Shown piece after piece: positions 1 through 9,431 of a stretch of DNA of 64,000 nt. The stretch covers positions 266,627 through 330,626 of the forward strand of contig NZ_JBDKWZ010000008.1 of NCBI RefSeq assembly GCF_039710355.1, in the 5' to 3' direction. The notes under the pieces are model-generated. The model worked only from the letters and a program-made list of their open reading frames with translations. It was not told where the DNA came from and made no database searches. The position numbers and the translations under genes are program-made. Source of the DNA: Rapidithrix thailandica (GTDB taxonomy: Bacteria > Bacteroidota > Bacteroidia > Cytophagales > Flammeovirgaceae). Position 1 is the first letter of the stretch. Each line of letters starts with the position of its first letter.

Positions 1-79
1 ATTAAACTTTCAGGAGGATACATATTGCCAAGTAAAGCGCTGTGATTCGTATCCCCACAAACAAATCCGGCTAGATCTT

Positions 80-1960
80 ATGAAATACGACCGCTTTTTG
101 CCCTTGGGCGTACTTATACTTACCTTTTTTGTCGCTCATACGTTATCCGCTCAAATCACTCTGAGTCCCCTTCCCAGAAAAGCCCCGCCAAGCAAGCAAA
201 AAGCCGCCTTCAATTCTGCCCGCTTGATGAATGAAGGCCCGGTAGTTCTTACCCTGCCTTTTTTCGATGATTTTTCTTGGAGTAAGGGAGAACCGGATGC
301 CTTGCTATGGGAGGAAGGCGGAGGGACCCACCTCAGCAATACTCTAGGCATTCGGCCGCCAAGCGTAAAGGCAATTGTATTTGACGGGGCTGATATTTAC
401 GGAAACCCTTACGACTTTTCCAATCCTCAGGCGCAAGGAGAGGCCGATCATTTGCGCTCGCATTCCTTCGACCTTTCTGCAAGTTCGCCTTCTGATAATT
501 TCTTTATTAGTTTTTATTGGCAGGAAGAGGGCCTGGGAGATACTCCGGAAGACGATGATAAGTTGGTTTTACGACTAAAAGATGCGGATGGAAACTGGCA
601 AGAGGTATGGTCGGTAAGTGGAGGAGAAACCACCGGAGAGGCATTCCAACTGGAAAAAGTACCGATTTCCAATCCGGCCTTTTTTCATGATCATTTTCAA
701 TTCGAGTTTGTGAACAGTGGCCGGCTTTCCGGTAGCTTTGATAACTGGTTGTTGGATTATATTTTGTTTTCCAATGAAAGCATAGACGACCCCAATAAAC
801 GGTTGGATGTAGCCGTGGGAGAGCAGCCTACTTCTTTGCTTAAGAATTACCGTTCCATGCCGTTGGCGCAGTTCCGTGATTTTGAAGTAGCCGATAGTAT
901 TTTTACCGCAGTGCAAAACCTTTCGGATACCTTTAATGTCATCTCTCACGACTGTCAGGTTGTTGATGAATACTCAGGGGATGTCGTGGCTGACTTGGTC
1001 ACCGGTACCATCGGCGAAAACTCCAACTTCTCGGGAACGAGCCTCATTGAAAAAAGGGAGCGAATGAAACTGGTCAGCTTAAATGATCTTTCCGGTTTGA
1101 ACGTGGGGAAAGATTCCTTGAAGTTGAGGTATACCTTTACCATTATCACTAACGAAAGCAATGAGTTGATCCCTACGATCCGGAACGATACGGTACGTGG
1201 GGTGACGAATTTGCATAATTTTTATGCCTTTGATGACGGTACTGCCGAATTAGGAATGGGAGTCAACCAACGTTTTGGGAAAATTGTGGCGCGTTTTGTT
1301 CTTAACGAACCGGCTGAGTTGACAGATATCGATATATATTTTGCGAAACTGGGGGAGAATTTGGCCGGACAAACAGTGAATTTATTGGTGTATGACCATA
1401 TTGATTTTGAGAATAATACAAATAGCAAACTGGTATTGCGACAGGCTGTTCCCTTTACCTACTCGGATAGCTTGAACCAGTACCGGAGAATTCCTTTGAG
1501 TACTCCGGTATTGCTGAGCGATACGATTTATATAGGAGTAGAGCAATTGGAAGAAAATGCCTTGACCATCGGTTATGATAAAAATTCCCTTTTCGGAAAG
1601 AATATCTTTTACAATGTCAGTTCGCAATGGGTGCAGAATGATGCCGAAGAACTGCCGGGTAGCATGATGATCCGTCCGGTATTTGACAGCGATCGAATTA
1701 CGGGAATTGATGACGAGCCTTTACAGCAGCAAGTAAATGTGTATCCTAATCCGGCCCGGGATGTCATTTACATTCACAGTGAAATAGGCATCAATGAAAT
1801 GGCATTGGTAGACCTTTCCGGGCGGATAATACAAAGGCAAAGTTATTCTCGGCAAAAGCGTTTGGAGTTGTCCCTTAGCACCCTGCCCAAAGGAATGTAT
1901 TTGCTCCATCTCAATACGCAACAGGGGCAATTGGTGAAGAAAATAGTATTGGCAAAATAA
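80..1960 (+). CDS. T9SS type A sorting domain-containing secreted protein
   Basis: A 626-residue exported protein of unknown activity. Residues 1-24 form a signal peptide ending LSAQ. The last 75 residues (about 552-626) are a type A sorting domain, with the NVYPNP opening, a central DLSGR stretch, LPKGMYLLHL and a basic end (VKKIVLAK). In this family that domain sends the protein through the type IX secretion system to the cell surface or medium. The middle is beta-rich without a catalytic motif I recognise. An acidic stretch near residues 150-170 and repeated beta-sandwich-like segments suggest an adhesin or structural role, but this is inference. The gene stands alone and converges with the acetyltransferase downstream. 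Confidence 0.85.
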   Translation: MKYDRFLPLGVLILTFFVAHTLSAQITLSPLPRKAPPSKQKAAFNSARLMNEGPVVLTLPFFDDFSWSKGEPDALLWEEGGGTHLSNTLGIRPPSVKAIVFDGADIYGNPYDFSNPQAQGEADHLRSHSFDLSASSPSDNFFISFYWQEEGLGDTPEDDDKLVLRLKDADGNWQEVWSVSGGETTGEAFQLEKVPISNPAFFHDHFQFEFVNSGRLSGSFDNWLLDYILFSNESIDDPNKRLDVAVGEQPTSLLKNYRSMPLAQFRDFEVADSIFTAVQNLSDTFNVISHDCQVVDEYSGDVVADLVTGTIGENSNFSGTSLIEKRERMKLVSLNDLSGLNVGKDSLKLRYTFTIITNESNELIPTIRNDTVRGVTNLHNFYAFDDGTAELGMGVNQRFGKIVARFVLNEPAELTDIDIYFAKLGENLAGQTVNLLVYDHIDFENNTNSKLVLRQAVPFTYSDSLNQYRRIPLSTPVLLSDTIYIGVEQLEENALTIGYDKNSLFGKNIFYNVSSQWVQNDAEELPGSMMIRPVFDSDRITGIDDEPLQQQVNVYPNPARDVIYIHSEIGINEMALVDLSGRIIQRQSYSRQKRLELSLSTLPKGMYLLHLNTQQGQLVKKIVLAK

Positions 1961-2043
1961 ACAGAAGATGGGCAAGAGGGACGTATTACGCTGTCAACCA
2001 GCTTGCTTTTTTTAATAAAGCTACCTCCCCCTGTTTTTAATCT

Positions 2044-2550
2044 TTATCGGGAAGGTTCGGTATGGTACACCCGCGCATGCAAGGAGAAAGCCATTTCAGC
2101 ATTAATCAAATCCGGAAAACTCATGACTTTCAGTGGTAAGTCAGGACCTCCGGATTGGTAAGAAGGTTGGAAATAATCAAATGTATTGAGCCGGAAGCCC
2201 AGTCTTTCGTAAAAGACAATCCGTTTTTCGGCTAATGGGGTATCCGGTAGCTCCACTTCCAAAATCACCGTGACAGGACATTTTTCCAAAAAAGCCTTTA
2301 GGTATTGCGAACCGGTACCTCTGCCCCTTTCGGAGGTGCTCAAGGCAAAATGCTCAATGAACCAAAAATCTTCAAATTTCCAATAACCGATCAATCCGCA
2401 AGTATTTCCTTGGTGTTTGACAGGTTCAAAATGGTAGGCCGTTTCTCCTAATAGTTTTTTTTGATGTTGAAGACTGCGTCTCTCATTGGAGGGAAAAGCC
2501 TCTTTGTAAATTGCCCACAGCTGTTGAAATTCTTGGTTGGTCGTATCCAT
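2044..2550 (-). CDS. GNAT family N-acetyltransferase
   Basis: A 168-residue cytosolic acetyltransferase. The acetyl-CoA pyrophosphate loop is visible as ERGRGTG at residues 74-80, after the beta strand FIEHFALS. A typical late GNAT segment, FYERLGFR, lies at 113-120. Substrate cannot be told. The start is the ATG at 2550. Upstream is a Bacteroidota -7 box (TACATTTG, minus strand) about 24 bases before the start codon, with TTT nineteen bases further up. The gene is single and is transcribed away from the unrelated plus-strand gene at 2733. Confidence 0.85.
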   Translation of the reverse strand: MDTTNQEFQQLWAIYKEAFPSNERRSLQHQKKLLGETAYHFEPVKHQGNTCGLIGYWKFEDFWFIEHFALSTSERGRGTGSQYLKAFLEKCPVTVILEVELPDTPLAEKRIVFYERLGFRLNTFDYFQPSYQSGGPDLPLKVMSFPDLINAEMAFSLHARVYHTEPSR

Positions 2551-2573
2551 TTTATTCCTGTATTTGTTTGTTC

Positions 2574-2603
2574 CAAATGTATTGAAGAAAAAGGAATTGT
2601 AAA
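2574..2603 (-). promoter_or_regulatory. Putative Bacteroidota-type promoter of the GNAT gene
   Basis: On the minus strand the -7 box TACATTTG matches TAnnTTTG. It is preceded by TTT at 19 bases, a partial -33 TTTG. It would give a short leader of roughly 15-20 bases. Confidence 0.45.
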
Positions 2604-2732
2604 TGCTTTGTAAGCGACATTTGCAACTGAAATGGATTTGTAAATCCTCTTTTTCTATCCGTGCCGGAAAAACAAAAAAATAGTTATTTTAGCTGGAACA
2701 ACAAATTGCAAAGAGCATAACTCTACTAGCCG

Positions 2733-3599
2733 ATGGATCAGGAAGAATTACAAGCCATTGTATTAAAAACTTTAAGTGAGAGCTATCCGCAGGAAGTGGA
2801 TTTGCGTATCGTGTTGAAAACGTATGGGGTATATTTGACGCCCGATGAATTAGAGGGCTTTATGAATCACCGCCTGGTGACTCCGGGCTATGTCAATATC
2901 GGAAGCAAGGCGTATTGCTTTTCCGCTACGCAAATGGGATTGGAGTTTGGCGAATCTGTCTCTTTAGATCTCCCGGATCCTGAAAAACATAGAAAAGACG
3001 GACCTGTTTTACCTTTTTTGGTGCCACACCACTGGCCTAAAAGACAGAAATTTATTTGTGAACCCTTGATTCTCCGCCCCGGGCATCCCGACATTCCTGT
3101 CATTGTGTATGGTTATCAAAAAGAAGATGGTTTTGAACTGGATGGCATTGAAGTGGAAGAGGACATTACCTTGGAGGAACTTCGGAACCAAAGCCTGCAA
3201 AACCTTCCTTCAGAGGATGTATCGGTGGAAGAGTTAGTGGTGGAAGAGTATAAAATGCTGGAAGGGTCGGGGCCATTTGCCGCAGAAAAAATCTTGGAAA
3301 AAGGATGTATGAAAGAACTGCAAAACCGCTTACAAGCCAAGCAAATTGCGGTAGCGATACCGGCAAAAGAAAGTTTATTCTTGATAAATGCCCAAGCTCC
3401 GGAAAGGGTGATCCGGAAATTTAAAAGAAAAGTCACGGCTATATTTGAAGCACAAGAACGCAACAATACTATCTCGCAAACAATCTTTACGGTACAAGAA
3501 GGGGAAATTACCGGAATTTTGAATTTACCTGAGATGGCAGAGAAGAAAACCCATTCACGGGGGACTTTTTTACGAAAACTTCTGGGGCGGGGAGAGTAG
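2733..3599 (+). CDS. Conserved hypothetical cytosolic protein
   Basis: 288 residues, not recognised. There is no signal peptide or membrane segment. The N-terminal 90 residues are helical and charged. The middle (about 95-160) carries a PHHWPKRQKF stretch and an acidic run (EVEEDITLEE). The C-terminal part (about 195-270) is an alternating alpha/beta segment containing VAIPAKESLFLINA and ISQTIFTVQEG, vaguely like the DUF1444 type; I would not rely on that. The start is the ATG in CCGATGGATC at 2733. The gene stands alone between the GNAT gene and the propeller protein. Confidence 0.6.
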   Translation: MDQEELQAIVLKTLSESYPQEVDLRIVLKTYGVYLTPDELEGFMNHRLVTPGYVNIGSKAYCFSATQMGLEFGESVSLDLPDPEKHRKDGPVLPFLVPHHWPKRQKFICEPLILRPGHPDIPVIVYGYQKEDGFELDGIEVEEDITLEELRNQSLQNLPSEDVSVEELVVEEYKMLEGSGPFAAEKILEKGCMKELQNRLQAKQIAVAIPAKESLFLINAQAPERVIRKFKRKVTAIFEAQERNNTISQTIFTVQEGEITGILNLPEMAEKKTHSRGTFLRKLLGRGE

Positions 3600-3768
3600 G
3601 CATTTGCATTGAGCCTGAAGGAAGCTGAGCGTTTTTATCAAATAAAATTCGCCTTGATAAAAACCTGCCCATCCGTTGATAGAAGATCAGATGTAGACAA
3701 GTCTGTAATATTCTGGGAATGATCGGCATATGAGAATTGTATTCATACTATAAGCCTTGTTGATCATT

Positions 3769-5244
3769 ATGAAAATTCTTCCATTGTATCTGTGGTGTTT
3801 GGCTTTGGGAGTAATGCCCCTGACACTACAAGGCCAGAAGTCCTGGTCAGTCCAATTGCCCGGAATCGGAACTTTTTCTTCTCCACGAGTGGCGGATTTG
3901 AATCAAGATGGGGTAGGGGATATTATCTTGGGAGCAGGTAGAAAAGAGTTTCAAGCCTGTGATTCTGCAATGATTGCTTTGGACGGACGGCACGGAAAGT
4001 TACTTTGGCAGGTAAGCGCCAAAGACCAGATATTTGGTTCGGCGGCATTAAAAGACTTAAACGGAGATGGCATTCCTGATATATTGATTGGGGGACGTTC
4101 TGCAGAGTTGAAAGCCATTCATGGGAAAACAGGGGAGTTGCTTTGGCAGTTTTCTCCTGAAAATACTTCAAAAACATCATCACACAAATGGTATAATTTT
4201 TACAATCCTCAATGGATACCCGATCAAAATCAGGACGGCTTGGAAGAGGTGTTGATCTCCAATGGCGGAGATGTGATGGCAGCAGCTTACGATCCGGATC
4301 GTCCGCCGGGGTATTTGCTGGTATTGAGTGGGAAGGATGGGCGTTTGTTGGCTCAGGCGGAAATGCCGGATGGAAAAGAGACCTATATGTCAGTGGCCAT
4401 TACTCCTGCAAACCGGGAAGGCGATTATAAAGTGATATTTGGCACAGGAGGCGAAACCGTTGGCGGTAATCTATATGTAGGCTTGCTTTCGCAAATACTG
4501 AAAGGGGATCTGTCCGAAGCGAAGTTGTTAGACAGCAGCCCGGCCAAAGGGTATATTGCACCTCCGGTTTGGGTGGATATTAACCAAGACCAAGTGCCGG
4601 ATATTCTGGCCAATTCGGTAGACGGTCGTTTGTTGGCATTTGACGGCAAAACCTACCAGGCTTTATGGTCGGTACATATGCCTAATACGGAGGCGTATAG
4701 CTCTATTGCAACCGGGTATTTTACCAAAGATTCAATTCCTGATTTTTTTGTCTCTTACGCACAAGGGGCCTGGCCGAAGTTGGAGTGGTGCAAACAGTTT
4801 ATGGTAAATGGCCAAACTGGAAAGCTTGAATTTGTCGATTCATTGGGTTTTTACCAAACCAGCACTCCCGTAGCAGCTGATATTACTAAAGACGGAAGGG
4901 ATGAGGCTTTTTTAAGTGTCAATATCAAATCGGTGGATGAACAAAACCTCCGGACATACTTTTACAACGTATTGGTCTTTATCAATTTTTCAAACCGGGA
5001 ATTAGTACAAGTAGGCCCTGTTTTTGACGGAAGCAATATTTCTTCCACCCCTTGGCTGGGGGATTTGGATCAGGATGGTTTTATGGATATAATTTATTGC
5101 CATGCTACCAATACGGAAAGTACCTACACTTTTGACGGCTTGCAAATTAACCGTATTGCCACCGAATACCCCATGCCCGCCAAACTGCCTTGGGGGGCCT
5201 ATATGGGAAGTGCGTATGATGGAGTATTTTACCGGGATCAATAA
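3769..5244 (+). CDS. Exported FG-GAP/VCBS-repeat beta-propeller protein
   Basis: An exported protein of 491 residues from the ATG at 3769; a TTG four codons upstream is possible but less likely. The signal peptide MKILPLYLWCLALGV...LQGQ is followed by at least seven FG-GAP/VCBS-type repeats with calcium-loop motifs: DLNQDGVGD, DLNGDGIPD, DQNQDGLEE, DINQDQVPD, a degenerate TKDSIPD, DITKDGRDE and DLDQDGFMD. These are read between stretches such as LIALDGRHGKLLWQ that look like PQQ-type propeller blades. Such proteins form calcium-stabilised extracytoplasmic propellers used for binding or adhesion, and no enzymatic residues are evident. The gene converges on the S9 peptidase, and the two share a strong hairpin terminator. 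Confidence 0.8.
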   Translation: MKILPLYLWCLALGVMPLTLQGQKSWSVQLPGIGTFSSPRVADLNQDGVGDIILGAGRKEFQACDSAMIALDGRHGKLLWQVSAKDQIFGSAALKDLNGDGIPDILIGGRSAELKAIHGKTGELLWQFSPENTSKTSSHKWYNFYNPQWIPDQNQDGLEEVLISNGGDVMAAAYDPDRPPGYLLVLSGKDGRLLAQAEMPDGKETYMSVAITPANREGDYKVIFGTGGETVGGNLYVGLLSQILKGDLSEAKLLDSSPAKGYIAPPVWVDINQDQVPDILANSVDGRLLAFDGKTYQALWSVHMPNTEAYSSIATGYFTKDSIPDFFVSYAQGAWPKLEWCKQFMVNGQTGKLEFVDSLGFYQTSTPVAADITKDGRDEAFLSVNIKSVDEQNLRTYFYNVLVFINFSNRELVQVGPVFDGSNISSTPWLGDLDQDGFMDIIYCHATNTESTYTFDGLQINRIATEYPMPAKLPWGAYMGSAYDGVFYRDQ

Positions 5245-5281
5245 AAAGAGGCGAGTAATCACTGGTTACTTGCCTCTTTTT
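5243..5281. terminator. Bidirectional Rho-independent terminator
   Basis: A 16-bp stem (AAAAAGAGGCGAGTAA paired with TTACTTGCCTCTTTTT, one G-T) with a 7-base loop and A/T runs on both sides. It lies between two convergent genes and can serve both. Confidence 0.9.
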
Positions 5282-5292
5282 ATTGAATTAAT

Positions 5293-7461
5293 CTATTGCT
5301 TAATGCCTGCCAAATCCAACATGAAAGCATATTCTAAAGCCATCTCTTTGTAACGCTTGAACCGGCCGGAAGCTCCGCTATGCCCGGCTTCCATATTGGT
5401 ATGCATCAACAATAGGTTGTGATCGGTTTTATATTCCCGGAGTTTCGCTACCCATTTGGCAGGTTCCCAATATTGCACCTGCGAATCGAACAAACCGGTA
5501 GTGACAAGCATATTAGGATAAGCTTGTTTGCTTACGTTGTCATACGGAGAGTAGGTTTTCATGTACTCATAGTACTCCTTGTCTTCCGGGTTGCCCCATT
5601 CGTCATACTCATTAGTGGTCAAGGGAATGGAAGGGTCTGACATAGTCGTGATGACATCCACAAACGGAACAGCTGCCACTACTCCCCGGTACAATTCAGG
5701 AGCCATATTGACCACCGCACCCATTAGTAATCCTCCGGCACTGCCGCCCATAGCAAAGAGCTTTTCAGGGTTGGAGTACTGTTGTTCAATCAGGAATTTG
5801 CTACAGTCGATATAATCGTAAAATGTATTTTTCTTTTTCAGCATTTTACCCTCTTCGTACCATTCTCTTCCCAGCGCTTGTCCTCCCCGGATATGTGCAA
5901 TGGCAAAGGCAAAGCCCCTGTCCAGCAAGCTCAGGCGCGCTGAACTGAAATAAGCATCCATGGTGCTTCCGTAAGAACCATAGGCATACAAAAGCAAGGG
6001 TGCTTGTCCGTTTTTTTCAAAGCCTTTCTTATACACAAGGGAGATCGGTACTTTTTTGCCGTCACGAGCTGTTGCGTAAAGTCTTTCGGTGGTATACTCT
6101 TCCGGGTTATGTCCGCCTATTACCTCACTACGCTTTTTCAATACTTTCTCTTTCGAGTTCATATTGTAATCATAGATAGAGTTAGGAGTAGTGAGTGAAG
6201 AATAGCCAAAGCGCAGTTGCTCGGTAGCAAATTCCGGGTTGGTAGAAACATAGGCAGTGTAAGCAGGTTCTCCAAAGTCCAGGTAGTGTTCTTCTCCTGT
6301 CTTTTGATGGATAATCCGCAATTGGGTCAAGCCGTTTTTGCGCTCGTCCACCACCATATGGTTTTTAAAGATTTCAATGCCTTCTAACAGTACATCCTCC
6401 CGGTGAGCAATGACTTCTTTCCATTGGGACTTCTCCGTAGCCTTTTCAGCAGTTTCCATCAAACGGAAGTTTTTTGCTTCCCAGTTAGATACGATGTAAA
6501 ATTTATCTTCAAAATGCTCGATTTGATATTCATGAACCTCTTCCCGGGGAGTGAATTGTTGAAAATCATCCTCCGGATGATCCGCATTCAGAATATGAAA
6601 ATCGCTGGATAAGGTGCTACTATTCCAAATGATGACGTATTTGTCGGATTTGGATTTATATACTCCGATGTAATAGGAAGGATCTTCTTCTTTGTATACA
6701 ATTGCATCATCTGAGGCGGCTTCGCCTAAGCGGTGCCGGAGAATTTTTTCCGGTAAGAGGGTTGTTTCGTTTTTGGCCGTGTAAAAATAATGGGCGTTGT
6801 CGTTGGCCCAAGCCCCGCCTGCAGTCGTTCCGGGAATTTCATCACTCAGCACCTCACCGGTTTCCAGGTTTTTAAATCTGATGGTATAAATCCTCCGGCT
6901 CAGGGTGTCTACGCCAAATGCCAGTAATTTATTATCCGGGCTCACTTCCAGGCCGCTAACACTGTAGTAGTTTTTGCCCACTGCCATTTCATTGACATTG
7001 AGCAGTACTTCCTCTTCGGCTTCCAAGGTTTTGAGTTTACGGCAATAGATAGGGTACTCCTTTCCCTCTTCGTACCGGGTATAGTACCAATAGCCGTTTT
7101 CAAAGTAGGGTACGGATTCATCGGTTTGCTTGATTCTTCCTACGATTTCCTGATAGAGGGTGTCCTGAAGGGCCTCGGTATGGCTTAGTTGTTTTTGAGT
7201 GTACTCATTTTCGGCATCCAGGTAGTCAATCACCTTCTGGGTATGTGCATCCGGTGTTTCGGCATTTTTTTGCTCGTCCGTTAAACGCATCCAGTAGTAA
7301 TCATCTGTCCGGGTGTCGCCATGTAAAGTGAGTTGTTTGGCTTCTTTCTCCGCTTTTGGTGCTTGCATTGTCTGTTCTTTGTGTATACTGTTACAGCTGA
7401 TAATTCCGCCACTTAATCCTAAAGTGGTGAGCGAAATTAAAAAATGGTTTGGGATCTTCAT
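5293..7461 (-). CDS. S9 family oligopeptidase B-like lipoprotein
   Basis: A prolyl-oligopeptidase-family serine peptidase, 722 residues from the ATG at 7461. An upstream in-frame extension to 7584 lacks sense as protein. The N terminus MKIPNHFLISLTTLG ends in IISC, a plausible lipobox, so the enzyme is probably an envelope lipoprotein. An N-terminal seven-bladed propeller is followed by the alpha/beta hydrolase domain. Its nucleophile lies in GGSAGG, the DEWGNP block is typical of oligopeptidase B, the acid is in LFDSQVQYWEP, and the histidine is in NMEAGHSG. Family members cleave short peptides after basic residues. It is likely monocistronic, with a terminator shared with the convergent propeller gene. 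Confidence 0.9.
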   Translation of the reverse strand: MKIPNHFLISLTTLGLSGGIISCNSIHKEQTMQAPKAEKEAKQLTLHGDTRTDDYYWMRLTDEQKNAETPDAHTQKVIDYLDAENEYTQKQLSHTEALQDTLYQEIVGRIKQTDESVPYFENGYWYYTRYEEGKEYPIYCRKLKTLEAEEEVLLNVNEMAVGKNYYSVSGLEVSPDNKLLAFGVDTLSRRIYTIRFKNLETGEVLSDEIPGTTAGGAWANDNAHYFYTAKNETTLLPEKILRHRLGEAASDDAIVYKEEDPSYYIGVYKSKSDKYVIIWNSSTLSSDFHILNADHPEDDFQQFTPREEVHEYQIEHFEDKFYIVSNWEAKNFRLMETAEKATEKSQWKEVIAHREDVLLEGIEIFKNHMVVDERKNGLTQLRIIHQKTGEEHYLDFGEPAYTAYVSTNPEFATEQLRFGYSSLTTPNSIYDYNMNSKEKVLKKRSEVIGGHNPEEYTTERLYATARDGKKVPISLVYKKGFEKNGQAPLLLYAYGSYGSTMDAYFSSARLSLLDRGFAFAIAHIRGGQALGREWYEEGKMLKKKNTFYDYIDCSKFLIEQQYSNPEKLFAMGGSAGGLLMGAVVNMAPELYRGVVAAVPFVDVITTMSDPSIPLTTNEYDEWGNPEDKEYYEYMKTYSPYDNVSKQAYPNMLVTTGLFDSQVQYWEPAKWVAKLREYKTDHNLLLMHTNMEAGHSGASGRFKRYKEMALEYAFMLDLAGIKQ

Positions 7462-7638
7462 GAAGTTTATTGATTTGAAATGTGAATTTAGAGAATATTT
7501 TCGTGATGAATAGTAAATAATTACAATGCTATTAAGGTATTGTGATAATAATAAATTGACTGTAAAATACCTATGTATTGGCAATAAAAAAGCTATTGTT
7601 TTGAGTGCGAGTGAGTGTTTGTGTTGATTGTTGGAAAG

Positions 7639-7675
7639 AATGCCCCTCCCCGGAATTTCCGGAAAAGGGGCATTT
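7639..7675 (-). terminator. Hairpin downstream of the O-methyltransferase
   Basis: GC-rich stem AATGCCCCT...AGGGGCATT with an inner CCGGAA/TTCCGG pair. On the minus strand it lies about 50 bases after the methyltransferase stop and is followed by TCTTTCC, a weak U tract. Confidence 0.6.
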
Positions 7676-7725
7676 GGACTTTTGCTTATAGGAGAGGTAT
7701 TGGAAAATTTTCAGATAGTACAAGA

Positions 7726-8799
7726 TCATTCATCCAATTTATAGGCAATCGCTGCGGAGGAGGGACCTCCCAAAGGTAATAAATCCGTATACCGGAAACC
7801 CGCTTCCCTCGTCCATTCTTTAAATTCCGCTTCGGTAAAATCAAAACCGCCCTCGCACTCGATCAGCATATTCAAGGACATCAGCAGGCCAAAGGTGTTT
7901 TCTTTGCGTTCGTTGTCTAGGATGTTCTCAATGACGACAAAAGCCCCTCCTTTGGGCAGGGCATTGAATGCTTTGCGAATCAACGCTTTTTTCTGATCCA
8001 GATCCCAATCATGAAGAATATTTCCCATGACGATGATATCGGCATTGGGGAAGGAATCGGTAAAAAAGTCTCCTTCTTTTACCGCTACTTTGTTTTTCAT
8101 TTTCATTTCCCGGAGGTACTCCCGGGCAAGTTGACTGACTTCCGGAATGTCCCAGGTGGTACATTTCATATGCGGGTGTTTAGTAGCCACAAGCATAGCC
8201 AAGACTCCACTGGCGCCTCCTACATCGCAAAGGGTTTTATAACGTGAAAAGTCAAATTTTTCTACAAAGGAATGAAAGTTTCCCAATTGAGCTCCTCGCA
8301 TGGCCGAAATGAACTTTCGAAGTTTTTCAGGAGATGATACGAGCGCTTCGAAGATCGGCTTGCCTGTTTCTCTATATTCATTTTGAGGCTTTCCGCTTTT
8401 TAATGCATCTTCCAGGTAATTCCAAAAAGGATAGAGGCGATTGTTGACCATCTCTAAAACATTTCCCATGTATTGATGGGGGTTGTTGGGGTTCAGAAAG
8501 GTATCCACATCGGGGGCATTTTGATAAATAGCCGTTTCTTTCAAACCGCTACGTTCCAAAAAGCCTAAGGAGGTTAACGCATCCAAAAAATCGAAAAGCC
8601 CCCTTGAATGAAGTCCCAGTTTTTCCTGGATTTCCCGGGCAGGTAAAGGACCTTTGGCCAAGAGTGCAAATAGTCCTAAGTTGGTGGCTGTTAAGAGGGT
8701 TTTGGAAGCGAAAAATCCGGTGGCGACTTGAAAGATTTTGTCCGCATTGACTACCGTAGAAGGAGCCTGGGGAGACTTAAACACTTTGTCCATTTTCAT
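7726..8799 (-). CDS. SAM-dependent O-methyltransferase (COMT/acetylserotonin type)
   Basis: 357 residues from the ATG at 8799; an upstream open stretch to 8988 looks non-coding. The N-terminal winged-helix dimerisation domain (about residues 15-95) contains REIQEKLGLHSRGLFDFLDAL. The SAM site is DVGGASG, where the family usually has DVGGGxG. The catalytic block GNILHDWD follows, then the late motif FTEAEFKEW. This is the plant-COMT-like family 2, which methylates phenolic hydroxyls in natural products or quinone-like compounds; the substrate is unknown. It stands alone, with a 630-bp upstream region facing the histidine kinase gene. Confidence 0.85.
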   Translation of the reverse strand: MKMDKVFKSPQAPSTVVNADKIFQVATGFFASKTLLTATNLGLFALLAKGPLPAREIQEKLGLHSRGLFDFLDALTSLGFLERSGLKETAIYQNAPDVDTFLNPNNPHQYMGNVLEMVNNRLYPFWNYLEDALKSGKPQNEYRETGKPIFEALVSSPEKLRKFISAMRGAQLGNFHSFVEKFDFSRYKTLCDVGGASGVLAMLVATKHPHMKCTTWDIPEVSQLAREYLREMKMKNKVAVKEGDFFTDSFPNADIIVMGNILHDWDLDQKKALIRKAFNALPKGGAFVVIENILDNERKENTFGLLMSLNMLIECEGGFDFTEAEFKEWTREAGFRYTDLLPLGGPSSAAIAYKLDE

Positions 8800-9431
8800 A
8801 GGAGATTTTGATGATGTGAAAAAGCTAGTCAGTGTAAGATGATTAGGTCCGGTGTTAAGTGTAAACAGGATAAAGAAGGTAGGGGGATGGTTCAGTCTGC
8901 GGCTTGGGTAGCCGTATAAGTTGCTGTTTTCAAGGGTTCTATTAAGGTATTCGAACAATTTCTCTAAGTTAAGAAATTTTCTGATCAAGTCTGGAAATTG
9001 TTAAGCCGGTATTTGTTTTTAGTAAGTCCTTTGGAGGGAGTGTCATAACTTGCTGGGTTATAACAAAGTGATTTGGAAAACTTACAAAGGCCTTAAGAGG
9101 CGAGCCGGTGAATGGAGAAATTTTTTGCTAACCTTGTGTTCAGGTGTTTGTACAAGTCATCAATCTCTTTTCGAATGGCTGGAACGCTTGGCAAATATGC
9201 GATGAATAACCAAACTGACAGATCTTTTTAGCTTACAAAAACTTCTTTTTTTAAGTAAATCTTACTCATCGAAAGCAGAGTTCTTTATTTGATTAAAATT
9301 AGTGACTGGCTGAAGAGTAAAAGTACTCAGTTGTGTGAGGTGAATTAACATAATGAAAAGGAGGTAAGCTATTATGAGGAGATGAAAGGTCTTGAAGGCC
9401 TACTTCAGTTTTTTAATTGTAATTGTTAATT
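8800..9431. other. Long divergent intergenic region
   Basis: 632 bases between the methyltransferase and the histidine kinase, which are transcribed away from each other. I see no ORF with protein-like composition, no RNA gene and no strong hairpin. It must carry the promoters of both genes, but no clean TAnnTTTG box is apparent close to either start. Confidence 0.5.
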